Numbered from the stretch's first letter, positions 49,038 through 60,887 are shown. The stretch is 64,000 nucleotides of DNA from Stappia stellulata DSM 5886 (GCF_000423705.1 NZ_KE384082.1:866843-930842), one strand, 5' to 3'. Notes: a model not told the origin generated them from the letters alone. Numbers and translations: made by a program.

Positions 49038-50831
49038 TCAGCGCAGGGCGACAACGGGTAGCAACACCACGGCCGGCCCGTCGTCGAAGCGATCCGCACG
49101 CGGCGCCGCACCGGCGCCGTTGCCGAAGCGGTTGGCAAAGACCCGTCCGCCCGGCGACAGCAACAGTTCGAGCCGGCGCTGATTGGGATGGGACAGGGAT
49201 GCGAAGGTCTGCGTGCGTGTCGTGGCGGCGCCGGAGATCAGCGCCGGCATCGAACGGTCCGGCAGGGCGGCAAAGACCGCCAGCGGATCCTTGATCACAG
49301 GCGCTGGCAGGCGTCCGGACATGGATCCGACACGCGCCGGCTTGCTGTCGTCCGCGCTGCGCCGCCTGGGAACACCGATGGCACCAGTTGCCGCGCTTGT
49401 CGCGGTCGCGGCGACGGCCGGTGCATAGGCAAGCGTCGCGGCGTTGAGGTCGCCCTGAGGCTTGCGTGACGGCTGGCCTCCACCGGTTGCCGCGGCAATC
49501 GCCGAGGCACCGTCGCTCGGTGCGGGACGCGGAAGGATGCCGCCGTCTGTCGGCCCCTGACGAAGCTCCGCCGTTCTGGGCCGCGGCGTGATGGCGGGAG
49601 CGGCACTTGCGACCTGCACCGGCTGCGCCGCAATTTCCGACGGCCCCTCTTCCACGGCGGGAAGTCCGCTGGCAATCCGCTGGGCCTGCGCCTCAAGCGT
49701 ACCGGGTGCGACCGCACCGGCCGTCGCTGCGGCGACGATGGCGGCAAACCCGGCCGGCTTCGTGCGCGGACGCACGTCCGCCACGACGATCGGATCGGTG
49801 ACGGTCGGCGCCGCGTCCTCTTCGGCCCCGCCCGCGCTGCGCACGCCCGGCGGCGCCTGCGGCGGAACCGGCGCCGGCGTACCGGCCTGCACCACACGCG
49901 AACGCAGCGGAGCCGGTGGGGTCGGCGTGGATGCGGACGAGGTTTCCTCTTCCTCGTCACTCGAGAAAATGCGCGCAATCAGGCCGGGCCCGTTCGAGGC
50001 CTGCGTGGTGGGCGGACGCGAAATGCGGCGACCCGCGTCGTTGGAAATATCCGAGGAATTGCGTCGGACGGGCTGCGAGGTGTTGCTGCTGGCGACGACG
50101 GTTGCGCGCGAGGCACCGCTCTTCTTGCGCGAGAGCGCCTCGGCGTAGCGCGGCATCTTCTTGCCGTCGGTCGGCACATGGATCGTGTCGCCGCGCGGAA
50201 ACACCTTGGCGAGCTGGCGCCGCGTCATGCGGGGCCAGTGCCGCACGGTACCGGTGTCCAGATGAACGAACGGCGTGCGCGATGTGGGATAATAGCCGAC
50301 GCCGCCGACCTCACGACGCAGGCCGAGCGCACGCAGTTTGGAGACGTTCACGCCGGGAATGAAGAAATCCATCGCGCGTCCGCGCGTGTGCTGGCTCTTC
50401 TTCGCCACACCGCGCGAACGACGGCGGAGCATGTTGTTTGTCGCCGGCGAGCGATAGCCGGAAACGACATGGATCGCCTTGTTGGTTCCCGCCTTCTGGT
50501 AGACCTCCCAGACGAGGTCGAACAGTTCGGGATCCATCTTGGTGATTTCGTTGCGGCGCCAGTCCCGCAAAAAGCGGTTCAGCTCGCGCAGACCCGATGA
50601 CAGGTACCGGCCGTTCTTCTTGAACGTGATGGAGACCCGTTCCTGCGTATGGGTGTTGTAGAGCTTCAGCGTGCGCGTTTCGGCAGACGCCGGCGCTACC
50701 GCAAGCGATGCCACGGACAGGCATGCCGCCAGTGCAATCGCTGCAAGCGAGCGTGTGCGGCATCGCAGCCTGGAGAACAGTGCTTCGAGCAATGTCAGTC
50801 TCGCTAGTTTGTCGGCGGGATCGCCGAACAC
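49038..50831 (-). CDS. M15/DUF882 peptidoglycan peptidase with long disordered tail
   Basis: An exported 597-aa protein. The signal peptide is at about 27-50 (cleavage after ASA). The YcbK/DUF882 M15-type metallopeptidase domain spans about 52-200, with SQHTRGRAMDF (His148, Asp155) and FVHLDTG (His190) as the zinc ligands. The remaining near 390 residues are Ala/Pro/Arg-rich and probably disordered. It likely trims peptidoglycan peptides. The start is uncertain: GTG 50831 is used, but a downstream TTG is possible. It follows the L,D-transpeptidase gene on the same strand, 240 bp away. Confidence 0.85.
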   Translation of the reverse strand: MFGDPADKLARLTLLEALFSRLRCRTRSLAAIALAACLSVASLAVAPASAETRTLKLYNTHTQERVSITFKKNGRYLSSGLRELNRFLRDWRRNEITKMDPELFDLVWEVYQKAGTNKAIHVVSGYRSPATNNMLRRRSRGVAKKSQHTRGRAMDFFIPGVNVSKLRALGLRREVGGVGYYPTSRTPFVHLDTGTVRHWPRMTRRQLAKVFPRGDTIHVPTDGKKMPRYAEALSRKKSGASRATVVASSNTSQPVRRNSSDISNDAGRRISRPPTTQASNGPGLIARIFSSDEEEETSSASTPTPPAPLRSRVVQAGTPAPVPPQAPPGVRSAGGAEEDAAPTVTDPIVVADVRPRTKPAGFAAIVAAATAGAVAPGTLEAQAQRIASGLPAVEEGPSEIAAQPVQVASAAPAITPRPRTAELRQGPTDGGILPRPAPSDGASAIAAATGGGQPSRKPQGDLNAATLAYAPAVAATATSAATGAIGVPRRRSADDSKPARVGSMSGRLPAPVIKDPLAVFAALPDRSMPALISGAATTRTQTFASLSHPNQRRLELLLSPGGRVFANRFGNGAGAAPRADRFDDGPAVVLLPVVALR

Positions 50832-51071
50832 CCGCCCCCCGTCGGACTGGTGTAGGTGAGCGAAGTTAAGAAGCCTTTACCGTATTCAAAAATGAGCGCA
50901 AATCGTGGCAATTACGCATCACAATCGAAAAATTTTCACGTTTTCGTTAAAACAGTGGCGACACGCGCCGAAATCGGGCCGCGGCGCGGACCGATCCCGG
51001 GCAGCGACAACGCGTTTGACGGGGTCCGGTGCGGCTCGGGCGCGGCTCGACAGAGACGCCCTTCGCCGGTT

Positions 51072-53036
51072 CTAGCGGTAGAGGTCGTTCGAACCGCGCT
51101 GGCGCAGGCGAAACACCCTGGCACGTTGCTCACGCACCGAAAGCTTTTCAACTGTCTTCTTCGGCGCCGCACGACGAACGGGGGCTGCGCGTTTCACCGG
51201 ATCGGCGACGGCGAACTTCTGCCAGTCCTGCCACCCCTCGATCTCGAGCGCTTTCGTCAGCCTGGCATTGTGGCCGTAGATGTCCGGGCGGCGCTGCAGA
51301 CGGCCGGCTGCGTCGACATGCGCCGTGAAATACGTCAGATGCACCGGAACATGGCGCTTCAGGTTGACCCGCTTTTCACGTCCACCGATCATCTTCTTCA
51401 GCGCCGCCGCATCCCACTGCGGATCGAGCTGCAGGAGCGCATCCGCGAAATCGAAGGGATCCTGAACGCGCACGCAGCCATGGGAGAACGCCCGGCGCGA
51501 CCGGTTGAACAGGCTCTTCGACGGCGTGTCGTGCAGATAGACGGAATGCCGGTTGGGGAACATGAACTTGATGCGTCCAAGCGCATTGCCGGATCCCGGA
51601 CGCTGGCGGATGCGCACGGAGCGCAGATTGACGCCGGCCCAGTCGATGGACGACGGGTTGACGACCCGCCCCCCCGCAAGGACCTCGTAATTTCGTGCGC
51701 CCAGATAGGCCGGATTGGCACGGATCGACGGCAGAAGTTCCTGCGACGCGATGGAATAGGGAACGTTCCAGTAGGGATTGACGATCACATGGTCCATTTC
51801 GTCGGAAAACACCGGCGTCTGGTTCGCCGGCTTGCCAACGACGACCCGCGTTTCGTAGACCTGCGCCCCATCGCGCACAAGGCGCACCTTGAATTCGGGA
51901 ATGTTGACGGAGACGTGAAACGCCCCGAGATCGCGCGGCAGCCAGCGCCAGCGCTCCATGTTGGCGATGATGTCGGAGATCGCCATGCCGTCGTCGGCGG
52001 TCGCGTTCAGCGCCAGCAAAGTGCGCGGCCCGACAATGCCGTCTGCATGAAGTCCGTTTTCCTCCTGAAACGCGAAGACCGCATCCTTCACCGCGGTGTC
52101 GAACAGGGCGGGGTCGCTCTCAGCCCCGGCTCCGGCTTCGCTCCCGGCCCGGGTTTGCCCGGTCGGTTCACCGGCCCCCGCATCGACAGCCTCGACCGTC
52201 TTTTCAGCCGCCTCTGCGGCCTGCCCGTCCGCCGGCGTCTCAATCGGTTGGGCAGATGCAAGACCGAGCCGTTCGCGCAGCACAGCGACGCGCGCATCCC
52301 TCACACCTTCCTTCAGCACCTTGCCAGCCGGCACGACGGGCGGCCCCGTCTCCCCGGCGGCGGCCTTGCGCAATTCGGCGAGTTTCGTCCGCAGCGCCTG
52401 AAACCCGCTGTGCGGCGGGTTGTAGCCATCGAGGGCGGCAACGGGATCGGCGCTCGCTGCCAGCGTCTCGAGCACCAGGGCCGCCTCGGGCTTTTCCGGC
52501 GAGGCGGTGATGTAGCCCGACAGGCTCGAGGGCTCGACCCGGCCGGCCTGGGCGTGTTCGGCATAGGTCAAAAGGGCTGCCGACAGCGCGCGTTCGAACC
52601 GGGCGGCCGCATCGTCGTCAAGCCGCCCGACCCGGGCGAGCAGATCGGCGGAAAGTGCGTAAGCCTCCGCCGACAGGCCGTCTTCCCCGGCCCGTTCCAT
52701 GCGCGCCACCAGCTGATAGGCACCGAGTGTCGGCGCGCCGTCCCGCGTCCACACCGGTGCGTAATCGCGCGCAGCGTAAAACGCGGCGACGGCCTTGCGC
52801 CTGGCGTCGGTCAGAAAGGGCGTCTGCGCGTCCGGATCGGCGCGTGAAGCGGTGTCTTCCAGAAGGACCTGCAAAGCCGTTGCCGGCTGCGCCGTCAAAA
52901 GCGACCGCGTGTCCGCCGGACCGGACGACACCGCATCGTCCGTTGCATTGGCAAGGGCGCCGGACACGGCGGCAAGGCCGAAGAACGCCCCTGCAAGCGT
53001 TGTACGCACGAGCGTGGAGCAAAAGGTCTTCGGCAT
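51072..53036 (-). CDS. L,D-transpeptidase, LdtD/YcbB type
   Basis: A 654-aa exported enzyme that forms 3-3 cross-links in peptidoglycan. It has an N-terminal signal peptide (cleavage after ALA about 29), an N-terminal domain (about 80-200), a peptidoglycan-binding domain in two parts around 310-345 (FAFQEENGLHADGIVGPRTL), and a YkuD catalytic domain (about 373-540). The active-site motif SHGCVRV puts the nucleophile at Cys521. An Ala/Gly/Glu linker at about 265-308 interrupts the protein. ATG 53036 gives a proper signal peptide. Next on the strand is a second peptidoglycan enzyme. Confidence 0.92.
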   Translation of the reverse strand: MPKTFCSTLVRTTLAGAFFGLAAVSGALANATDDAVSSGPADTRSLLTAQPATALQVLLEDTASRADPDAQTPFLTDARRKAVAAFYAARDYAPVWTRDGAPTLGAYQLVARMERAGEDGLSAEAYALSADLLARVGRLDDDAAARFERALSAALLTYAEHAQAGRVEPSSLSGYITASPEKPEAALVLETLAASADPVAALDGYNPPHSGFQALRTKLAELRKAAAGETGPPVVPAGKVLKEGVRDARVAVLRERLGLASAQPIETPADGQAAEAAEKTVEAVDAGAGEPTGQTRAGSEAGAGAESDPALFDTAVKDAVFAFQEENGLHADGIVGPRTLLALNATADDGMAISDIIANMERWRWLPRDLGAFHVSVNIPEFKVRLVRDGAQVYETRVVVGKPANQTPVFSDEMDHVIVNPYWNVPYSIASQELLPSIRANPAYLGARNYEVLAGGRVVNPSSIDWAGVNLRSVRIRQRPGSGNALGRIKFMFPNRHSVYLHDTPSKSLFNRSRRAFSHGCVRVQDPFDFADALLQLDPQWDAAALKKMIGGREKRVNLKRHVPVHLTYFTAHVDAAGRLQRRPDIYGHNARLTKALEIEGWQDWQKFAVADPVKRAAPVRRAAPKKTVEKLSVREQRARVFRLRQRGSNDLYR

Positions 53037-53152
53037 GATCGCGGATCCTGAACACGATTGGCGGGTTCAAGAGTCCCGCGAGAACTGGTGTCGTAACGTT
53101 ACCAAGCCTGCGCGGAGAGGCTGATGCAAGTCACGCGACCGCGATGGCACGC

Positions 53153-54769
<1,617 letters not shown>

Positions 54770-54957
54770 GTGGGTGCCGCGCCTTTCGGATCTCGCCCCT
54801 GTGTCAATTCGGGTCACCGTAGCGCCGGAGCGGTAAACAAATCGTCCATCTTTTCCCCGATACGCGAGCGGAAAAGCGATTGAACATTGCCCTTCGGCTG
54901 CAATCCACAATATCCAGTAGGAACGACAGACCACTTCAGGACCCTCTCGGAGACCGC

Positions 54958-56832
54958 ATGACATTCCCGCGCCAGAATTCGTTCCCGTTCGCCGCACGGC
55001 CGCTCACGACAGGGCCGGCGTTCGCATCCCCAGGCGAGGGAACCGCACATCCGGAAAGCCTCGGGGACCTGCCCGAGTGGAACCTCGCCGACCTCTACCC
55101 CGCCCATGACGCGCCGGAGCTTGCCGCCGACATGGCGCGCGCGGCCACCGACGCCGCCGCCTTCGAGGATCGCTACAAGGGCAAGCTGGAGGAAATGGCG
55201 ACGCGCTCCGGTGCCGAACTGGCGGATGCGCTCAAGGAGATGGAAGCGCTTGACGACCTGATGGGCCGCATCGCCTCCTATGCGGGTCTGTTTTACGCCG
55301 GCGACACCACCGATCCGGTGCGCCAGAAGTTCTATGGCGACGCACAGGACAAGCTGACGGCCGCCAGCACGCATCTGATCTTCTTCACGCTGGAACTCAA
55401 CCGCATCCCCGACGATGTCCTCGATGGCGCGGCCAAGGACCCGGGCCTTGCGCATTATCGTCCCTGGCTCGACGACATCCGCAAGGCGCGTCCCTATCAG
55501 CTGGAGGACCGCATCGAGCAGCTCTTCCACGAAAAATCCGTGACCGGGTCGTCCGCCTGGAACCGCCTGTTCGACGAGACCATGGCCGGGCTTCGCTTCG
55601 ACGTCGACGGCAAGGAACAGGCGCTGGAGCCGACGCTGACGCTTTTGCAGGATCCCGACGGAGCCACCCGCAAGGCGGCGGCCGAGGCACTTGGCAAGAC
55701 CTTCAGGGAAAACCTGTCGACCTTCACGCTGATCACCAACACGCTGGCCAAGGACAAGGAAATCTCCGACCGCTGGCGCGGCTTCGAGGACATCGCCGAC
55801 AGCCGCCACCTTTCCAACCGTGTCGAGCGCGAGGTGGTCGATGCCCTGGTGGAGGCCGTGCGCGCCGCCTATCCGGACCTGTCGCATCGCTATTACGCGA
55901 TGAAGGCGAAGTGGTTCGGTACGGACGTGATCGACTACTGGGACCGCAATGCGCCGCTTCCCTCCGCAGACAGCCGCAAGATCCCCTGGGAGGAAGCCCG
56001 TGCGCTGGTGCTGGAAGCCTACGGCCGCTTCTCGCCGAAAATGGCCGGCATCGCCGACGATTTCTTCTCCAAGGGCTGGATCGACGCACCCGCCCGCCCC
56101 GGCAAGGCGCCCGGCGCCTTCGCCCATCCCACGGTGCCCAGCGCCCACCCCTACGTCCTGCTTAACTACCAGGGCCGCACGCGCGACGTGATGACGCTCG
56201 CCCACGAGCTTGGCCACGGCGTTCACCAGGTGCTCGCCGCGCCCAACGGCGCGCTGATGGCCCCGACCCCGCTGACGCTTGCCGAGACCGCCAGCGTCTT
56301 CGGCGAGATGCTGACCTTCAAGGAGTTGCTGGCGACGGCGGAAACCCCGGAGCGCCGCAAGATCCTGCTCGCCGGCAAGGTCGAGGACATGCTCAACACG
56401 GTGGTGCGCCAGATCGCTTTCTACAGCTTCGAGCGCAAGGTCCACGCCGCGCGCCGCGAGGGAGAACTGACCTCGGAGGCGATCTGCGATCTCTGGATGT
56501 CCGTGCAGGGCGAAAGCCTCGGGCCGGCAATCCGATTCGGCGACGGCTACGAGACCTTCTGGACCTATATCCCGCACTTCATCCATTCGCCCTTCTATGT
56601 CTACGCCTATGCCTTCGGCGACTGTCTGGTGAACTCGCTCTACGCCGTCTACGAGGGGGCCGAGGACGGTTTCCAGGACAAGTATTTCGCCATGCTCTCG
56701 GCGGGCGGCACCAAGCACCATTCGGAGCTGCTGGCGCCCTTCGGACTGGATGCCAGCGACCCCGCCTTCTGGTCGAAGGGCCTGTCGGTGATTTCCGGCT
56801 TCATCGACGAACTGGAACGTCTGGAGGACTGA
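54958..56832 (+). CDS. M3-family oligoendopeptidase
   Basis: A cytoplasmic zinc metallopeptidase of 624 aa, related to PepF, that degrades oligopeptides. The HELGH zinc site is at 416-420 (MTLAHELGHGVHQ), with the third ligand Glu in LTLAETASVFGEM. GGAG is 5 nt before ATG 54958; a TTG further upstream is unlikely. Its stop overlaps the start of the next gene by one base (TGATG). Confidence 0.93.
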   Translation: MTFPRQNSFPFAARPLTTGPAFASPGEGTAHPESLGDLPEWNLADLYPAHDAPELAADMARAATDAAAFEDRYKGKLEEMATRSGAELADALKEMEALDDLMGRIASYAGLFYAGDTTDPVRQKFYGDAQDKLTAASTHLIFFTLELNRIPDDVLDGAAKDPGLAHYRPWLDDIRKARPYQLEDRIEQLFHEKSVTGSSAWNRLFDETMAGLRFDVDGKEQALEPTLTLLQDPDGATRKAAAEALGKTFRENLSTFTLITNTLAKDKEISDRWRGFEDIADSRHLSNRVEREVVDALVEAVRAAYPDLSHRYYAMKAKWFGTDVIDYWDRNAPLPSADSRKIPWEEARALVLEAYGRFSPKMAGIADDFFSKGWIDAPARPGKAPGAFAHPTVPSAHPYVLLNYQGRTRDVMTLAHELGHGVHQVLAAPNGALMAPTPLTLAETASVFGEMLTFKELLATAETPERRKILLAGKVEDMLNTVVRQIAFYSFERKVHAARREGELTSEAICDLWMSVQGESLGPAIRFGDGYETFWTYIPHFIHSPFYVYAYAFGDCLVNSLYAVYEGAEDGFQDKYFAMLSAGGTKHHSELLAPFGLDASDPAFWSKGLSVISGFIDELERLED

Positions 56833-57812
56833 TGCCGGCACAGCAGGCCGACGGCGACACGGCGGTGCGCGCGCCCTTCGCGCATACGCCCTATGACGGC
56901 TCGTCGAAACCCTTCACCGTCGGGTTGATGCCACTCGATCCGCGCGAGTGGATCGAGCCGGACGGCCGCTTCGCCGAACAAATGGCCGAGAAGGACCGCC
57001 TGTTCGCCGGAGCCGGCGAGGCTCCGGTGTTCCTGGCGGAACCGGACACACATGCCGCGCAGGCGGAAGTGCTTGAGATGCTGCGACACCATCTGCCGCA
57101 GCGCTTCCCCGACCTCTACACACCGACAGCGACCGGCCTCCACCTCGCCGCGACCGGACGCGACATCGACCTGGACACGTCCGGCGCGCCACCGCTCAAG
57201 ACGGCGGCCCGCCTGGTTCAGGAAGATCTCGTACTCATGCGCAAGGGCGAAGACGGCTACCGCCTTGCAGCCGCCGCGCTCTGCTTTCCCTCTTCCTGGT
57301 CGCTTGCTGAGAAATTCGGCCAGTCGATGACCGGGATCCACGAGACCGTGCCGGGCTTCAACGGGACGCGCATGGGCATGATGGTGGCGCGGATCTTCGA
57401 CAATCTCCCGGTGGACCGCCCGTCCTGGCGGCTGAACTGGTCGCTTTATTCCGGCGCGGCGCTGCACCAGCCTCACGCCAAGCGCATCGACGCGGAGGCG
57501 ACCGACCCGAACCGCATGGACCGGCATGCGCTGACGGGCACCGGTGCAAAGATCCCGCTGTTCGTGCGCGTCGAACGCCAGACCCTGCGGCGCCTGCCCA
57601 AAAGCGGCGATATCCTTTTCACCATCAAGGTGCACCACGATCCGGCAACGGCCTTCGCCCGACATCCGCAAGGCGCGGAGCTTGCCGAAGGGCTGCGTGC
57701 GCAACTGGAAGCGCTCGATGCCGACCAGCTCGCCTACAAGGGCCTGACCGGCGCGCGCGACACCATTGCCGCACGTCTGCGAGATCTCGCAAAGACCGCC
57801 GCCGGGCAGTAA
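56832..57812 (+). CDS. DUF3445 protein, haem-dependent N-demethylase alpha-like
   Basis: A 326-aa protein matching the family formerly called DUF3445 and now named for the alpha subunit of a haem-dependent oxidative N-demethylase. Conserved-looking segments are CFPSSWSLAEKFGQSMTGIH and NWSLYSGAALHQPHAKR. The other demethylase subunits are not in this window, so catalytic activity is unproven. It is translationally coupled to the M3 peptidase (GGAGG, then TGATG) and followed by a UbiB-type kinase gene. Confidence 0.85.
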   Translation: MPAQQADGDTAVRAPFAHTPYDGSSKPFTVGLMPLDPREWIEPDGRFAEQMAEKDRLFAGAGEAPVFLAEPDTHAAQAEVLEMLRHHLPQRFPDLYTPTATGLHLAATGRDIDLDTSGAPPLKTAARLVQEDLVLMRKGEDGYRLAAAALCFPSSWSLAEKFGQSMTGIHETVPGFNGTRMGMMVARIFDNLPVDRPSWRLNWSLYSGAALHQPHAKRIDAEATDPNRMDRHALTGTGAKIPLFVRVERQTLRRLPKSGDILFTIKVHHDPATAFARHPQGAELAEGLRAQLEALDADQLAYKGLTGARDTIAARLRDLAKTAAGQ

Positions 57813-57925
57813 CGCCCCCCGCCCCGGACAATCCGGTCTATGCTGGCAGACGTAGATCCCGGTGATGGTGGCTCCCCGCCTCCACCGCCACCCGGCAATC
57901 CCTTCTCAACGGAGACCTCTTTCGC

Positions 57926-59296
57926 ATGTCGACAACACCGCCTCGCGACCGGGAACAGAACCGCATGAGCGCGAGGGTCGGGCGCTATGCGCGGGTCGGC
58001 GCGAACATGAGCGGGCTGGCGGCGAAGCTCGCCGGAGCGCGCGTCTTCGGCTATCAGGTCGACAACGAAAAACAGGCGGCCGAGCTGGCGGCGGCCCTTG
58101 GCGGTCTCAAGGGGCCGCTGATGAAGGTGGCGCAGCTTCTGTCCACCATCCCCGATGCGATCCCGCCGGAGTATGCGGTCGAGCTGGCGCAGCTGCAGTC
58201 GGATGCGCCGCCGATGGGCTGGCCCTTCGTCAAGCGCCGCATGTCGGCGGAACTCGGCCGCGACTGGCAGTCGCGCTTTGCCGAATTCGACCGCGCGCCG
58301 GCCGCCGCCGCCTCGCTTGGCCAGGTGCATCGCGCGGTCTCGAAAGACGGCGCGCCGCTCGCCTGCAAACTGCAATATCCCGACATGGCCTCGGCGGTGG
58401 AAGCGGATCTCAGCCAGCTCGGCCTGTTGTTTTCCGTTCACCGGCGCATGCAGCCGGCGATCGACACACGCGAGATCGCCCAGGAAATCGGCGAAAGGGT
58501 GCGCGAGGAACTCGACTACAAGCGCGAGGCGAAACAGATCGCCGCCTACAGCGAGATCTTCAAGGACGAGCCGCGCATTCGCGTGCCCGAGGTCCATGAC
58601 ACGCTGTCCACCGGCCGTCTCCTGACGATGAACTGGCTGGACGGGGCGCCACTGCTGTCGTTCCGGGACGCGCCGCTGGAAGATCGCAACCTGCTGGCGG
58701 AAACGATGTTCAAGGCCTGGTGGCATCCCTTCAGTCATTTCGGGATGATCCACGGCGATCCGCATCTGGGCAATTACACGGTGTTTTCGCAAAGCAGCCG
58801 GCCGGCCGGCATCAACCTGCTCGACTACGGCTGCATCCGCATCTTTCCGCCGGAGTTCGTCGCCGGCGTTGTCGATCTCTACCGCGGTCTGCTGGAAGAG
58901 GACGATGCGCTGGTCGTCTCCGCCTATGAGCGCTGGGGCTTCAAGGGGCTGACCCGCGAACTGATCGAGATCCTCAACATCTGGGCCCGTTTCATCTACG
59001 GACCGCTGCTTACCGACCGGGTGCGCTCCATCGCCGACGGGGTCAAGCCGGCGGAATACGGACGGCGCGAGGCGTTTCGCGTGCACAAGGCGCTCAAGGA
59101 AAAGGGCCCGGTCACGGTGCCGCGCGAGTTCGTCTTCATGGACCGCGCAGCCATCGGTCTCGGCGGCGTGTTCCTGCATCTTCGCGCGGAAATGAACTTT
59201 TTCCGCCTGTTCAACGAACAGATCGAGAATTTCGAAACCGCCGTGGTGGAGAAGCGACAGACGGAGCTTCTCGGCTCGGTCGGCCTTGCCGGCTGA
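57926..59296 (+). CDS. ABC1/UbiB-family atypical kinase
   Basis: A 456-aa protein of the ABC1/AarF/UbiB family, associated with ubiquinone synthesis and quinone homeostasis. The family's KxGQ motif appears as KVAQ (GPLMKVAQLLS), with Gly replaced by Ala. The alanine loop AAAASLGQVHRA, the catalytic loop HGDPHLGN and the metal-binding LDYG are present. No C-terminal membrane segment is obvious, unlike E. coli UbiB. ATG 57926 follows GGAG with 11 nt spacing. Substrate is unknown. Confidence 0.88.
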   Translation: MSTTPPRDREQNRMSARVGRYARVGANMSGLAAKLAGARVFGYQVDNEKQAAELAAALGGLKGPLMKVAQLLSTIPDAIPPEYAVELAQLQSDAPPMGWPFVKRRMSAELGRDWQSRFAEFDRAPAAAASLGQVHRAVSKDGAPLACKLQYPDMASAVEADLSQLGLLFSVHRRMQPAIDTREIAQEIGERVREELDYKREAKQIAAYSEIFKDEPRIRVPEVHDTLSTGRLLTMNWLDGAPLLSFRDAPLEDRNLLAETMFKAWWHPFSHFGMIHGDPHLGNYTVFSQSSRPAGINLLDYGCIRIFPPEFVAGVVDLYRGLLEEDDALVVSAYERWGFKGLTRELIEILNIWARFIYGPLLTDRVRSIADGVKPAEYGRREAFRVHKALKEKGPVTVPREFVFMDRAAIGLGGVFLHLRAEMNFFRLFNEQIENFETAVVEKRQTELLGSVGLAG

Positions 59297-59414
59297 GCCG
59301 AAGGTTTCGGCAGCGCGCGCCGAACGACCGCAATGCAAAACTGCGCGTTGCCGTGGGAGGCGTAGCTGCTATAAGTACGCGCAACCGCTTAACTGAGCCA
59401 TTCAAGAGGAACCC

Positions 59415-59699
59415 ATGTCCGATCAGACGACACCGGCAATGGATTATGACGAGCACGAGCGTACCTACGCCGGCTTCCTGAACTTCTCGAAGGTGGGCAC
59501 TGTCGCCTTGATCAACGTGATGATCTGCCTTCTGCTGCTGACCTTCGGCGGCGGTGCGGCCGCGTTCTTCGGAACCGTCTTGATGATCGCAACGCTGATC
59601 GCTGCCGGTATCGGCCTGTTCGCGGGCGCCAACGGCTGGATTCCCTCCGCCGTGATCACACTGATTTCGAGCCTTCTGGCGGTCATCACCCTCGCGTGA
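59415..59699 (+). CDS. aa3-type cytochrome c oxidase subunit IV family protein
   Basis: A 94-aa membrane protein with N-terminal MDYDEHERTYAGFLNFSK, the conserved start of the bacterial aa3-oxidase subunit IV family. It has three hydrophobic segments (about 28-48, 49-70, 76-93); simpler members have one. It immediately precedes the pnt genes, an arrangement common in Rhizobiales, and both systems act in respiratory membranes. GAGGA lies 4 nt before the ATG. Confidence 0.88.
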   Translation: MSDQTTPAMDYDEHERTYAGFLNFSKVGTVALINVMICLLLLTFGGGAAAFFGTVLMIATLIAAGIGLFAGANGWIPSAVITLISSLLAVITLA

Positions 59700-59747
59700 G
59701 GCGCCGCATAACATTCATATCCATTTGAGACTGGGAGGAGACAGCCG

Positions 59748-60887
59748 ATGAAACTCGCAGTGCCCCGCGAAAGCGAGGCAGGGGAAACGCGCGTCGCCGC
59801 CACGCCCGACACGGTGAAACGCTTCGTCGCGCTCGGATTTGACGTCACCGTCGAGAAGGGCGCGGGCGCTCTGTCCCGGATCGTCGACGCCGACTTCGAA
59901 GCGGCCGGCGCGACTCTCGCCGCCGATGCCAAGGCCACCCTTGCCGATGCCGACGTCGTGCTCAAGGTCCGCCGTCCCTCCACGGAGGAACTGGGCCTGA
60001 TGAAGAAGGGCGCGATCGTCATCGCCAGCATGGATCCCTATGGCCACGACGACGCGGTCAAGGCCATGGCCGAGACCGGCATCGCCGCCTTCGCGATGGA
60101 ATTCATGCCCCGCATCACCCGCGCCCAGTCGATGGACGTGCTCTCCTCGCAGGCCAACCTCGCAGGCTATCAGGCGGTGATCGACGCGGCTGCCGAATAC
60201 GACCGTGCGCTTCCGATGATGATGACCGCCGCCGGCACCGTGCCCGCGGCGCGCGTGTTCGTCATGGGTGCGGGCGTGGCCGGACTTCAGGCGATTGCCA
60301 CGGCGCGCCGTCTCGGCGCCGTCGTTACCGCGACCGACGTTCGCCCCGCCGCCAAGGAACAGGTGGAATCGCTGGGGGCGAAATTCGTCGCCGTCGAGGA
60401 CGAGGAGTTCAAGCAGGCCGAAACCGCCGGCGGCTACGCGAAGGAAATGTCCGACGAGTACAAAAAGAAGCAGAACGAGCTGGTGGCGACCCATATCGCC
60501 AAACAGGACATCGTCATCACCACGGCGCTGATCCCCGGGCGGCCGGCGCCGAAGCTGGTCGACAAGGACATGGTCGCCGCGATGAAGCCGGGATCCGTGA
60601 TCGTCGACCTTGCGGTCGAGCGCGGCGGCAACGTCGAGGGCGCCAAGCCCGGCAAGATCGCCAAGTCCGGCGACGTCAAGATCATCGGGCATCTGAACGT
60701 GCCCGGACGGATCGCGGCCTCCGCGTCGACGCTCTACGCGAAGAACCTCTTCGCCTTCGCCGAGACGCTTGTCGACAAGGACGCAAAGGCGATCGCGGTC
60801 GATTGGGACGACGAACTCGTCAAGGCGACCGTCCTGACCCGCGACGGTCAGGTCGTGCATCCGGCGTTTGCGCCGGACACCAAATAA
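59748..60887 (+). CDS. pntAA: NAD(P) transhydrogenase subunit alpha, part 1
   Basis: The soluble NAD(H)-binding domain I of the proton-translocating transhydrogenase (379 aa). The NAD-binding Rossmann motif is VFVMGAGVAGLQAIATARRLGA, and the mobile loop contains GGYAKEMSDEYKKKQ. It transfers hydride between NADH and NADP+ driven by proton-motive force, supplying NADPH. GGGAGGAG precedes ATG 59748. The split-subunit form (AA, AB, B) is typical of alphaproteobacteria. Confidence 0.97.
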   Translation: MKLAVPRESEAGETRVAATPDTVKRFVALGFDVTVEKGAGALSRIVDADFEAAGATLAADAKATLADADVVLKVRRPSTEELGLMKKGAIVIASMDPYGHDDAVKAMAETGIAAFAMEFMPRITRAQSMDVLSSQANLAGYQAVIDAAAEYDRALPMMMTAAGTVPAARVFVMGAGVAGLQAIATARRLGAVVTATDVRPAAKEQVESLGAKFVAVEDEEFKQAETAGGYAKEMSDEYKKKQNELVATHIAKQDIVITTALIPGRPAPKLVDKDMVAAMKPGSVIVDLAVERGGNVEGAKPGKIAKSGDVKIIGHLNVPGRIAASASTLYAKNLFAFAETLVDKDAKAIAVDWDDELVKATVLTRDGQVVHPAFAPDTK

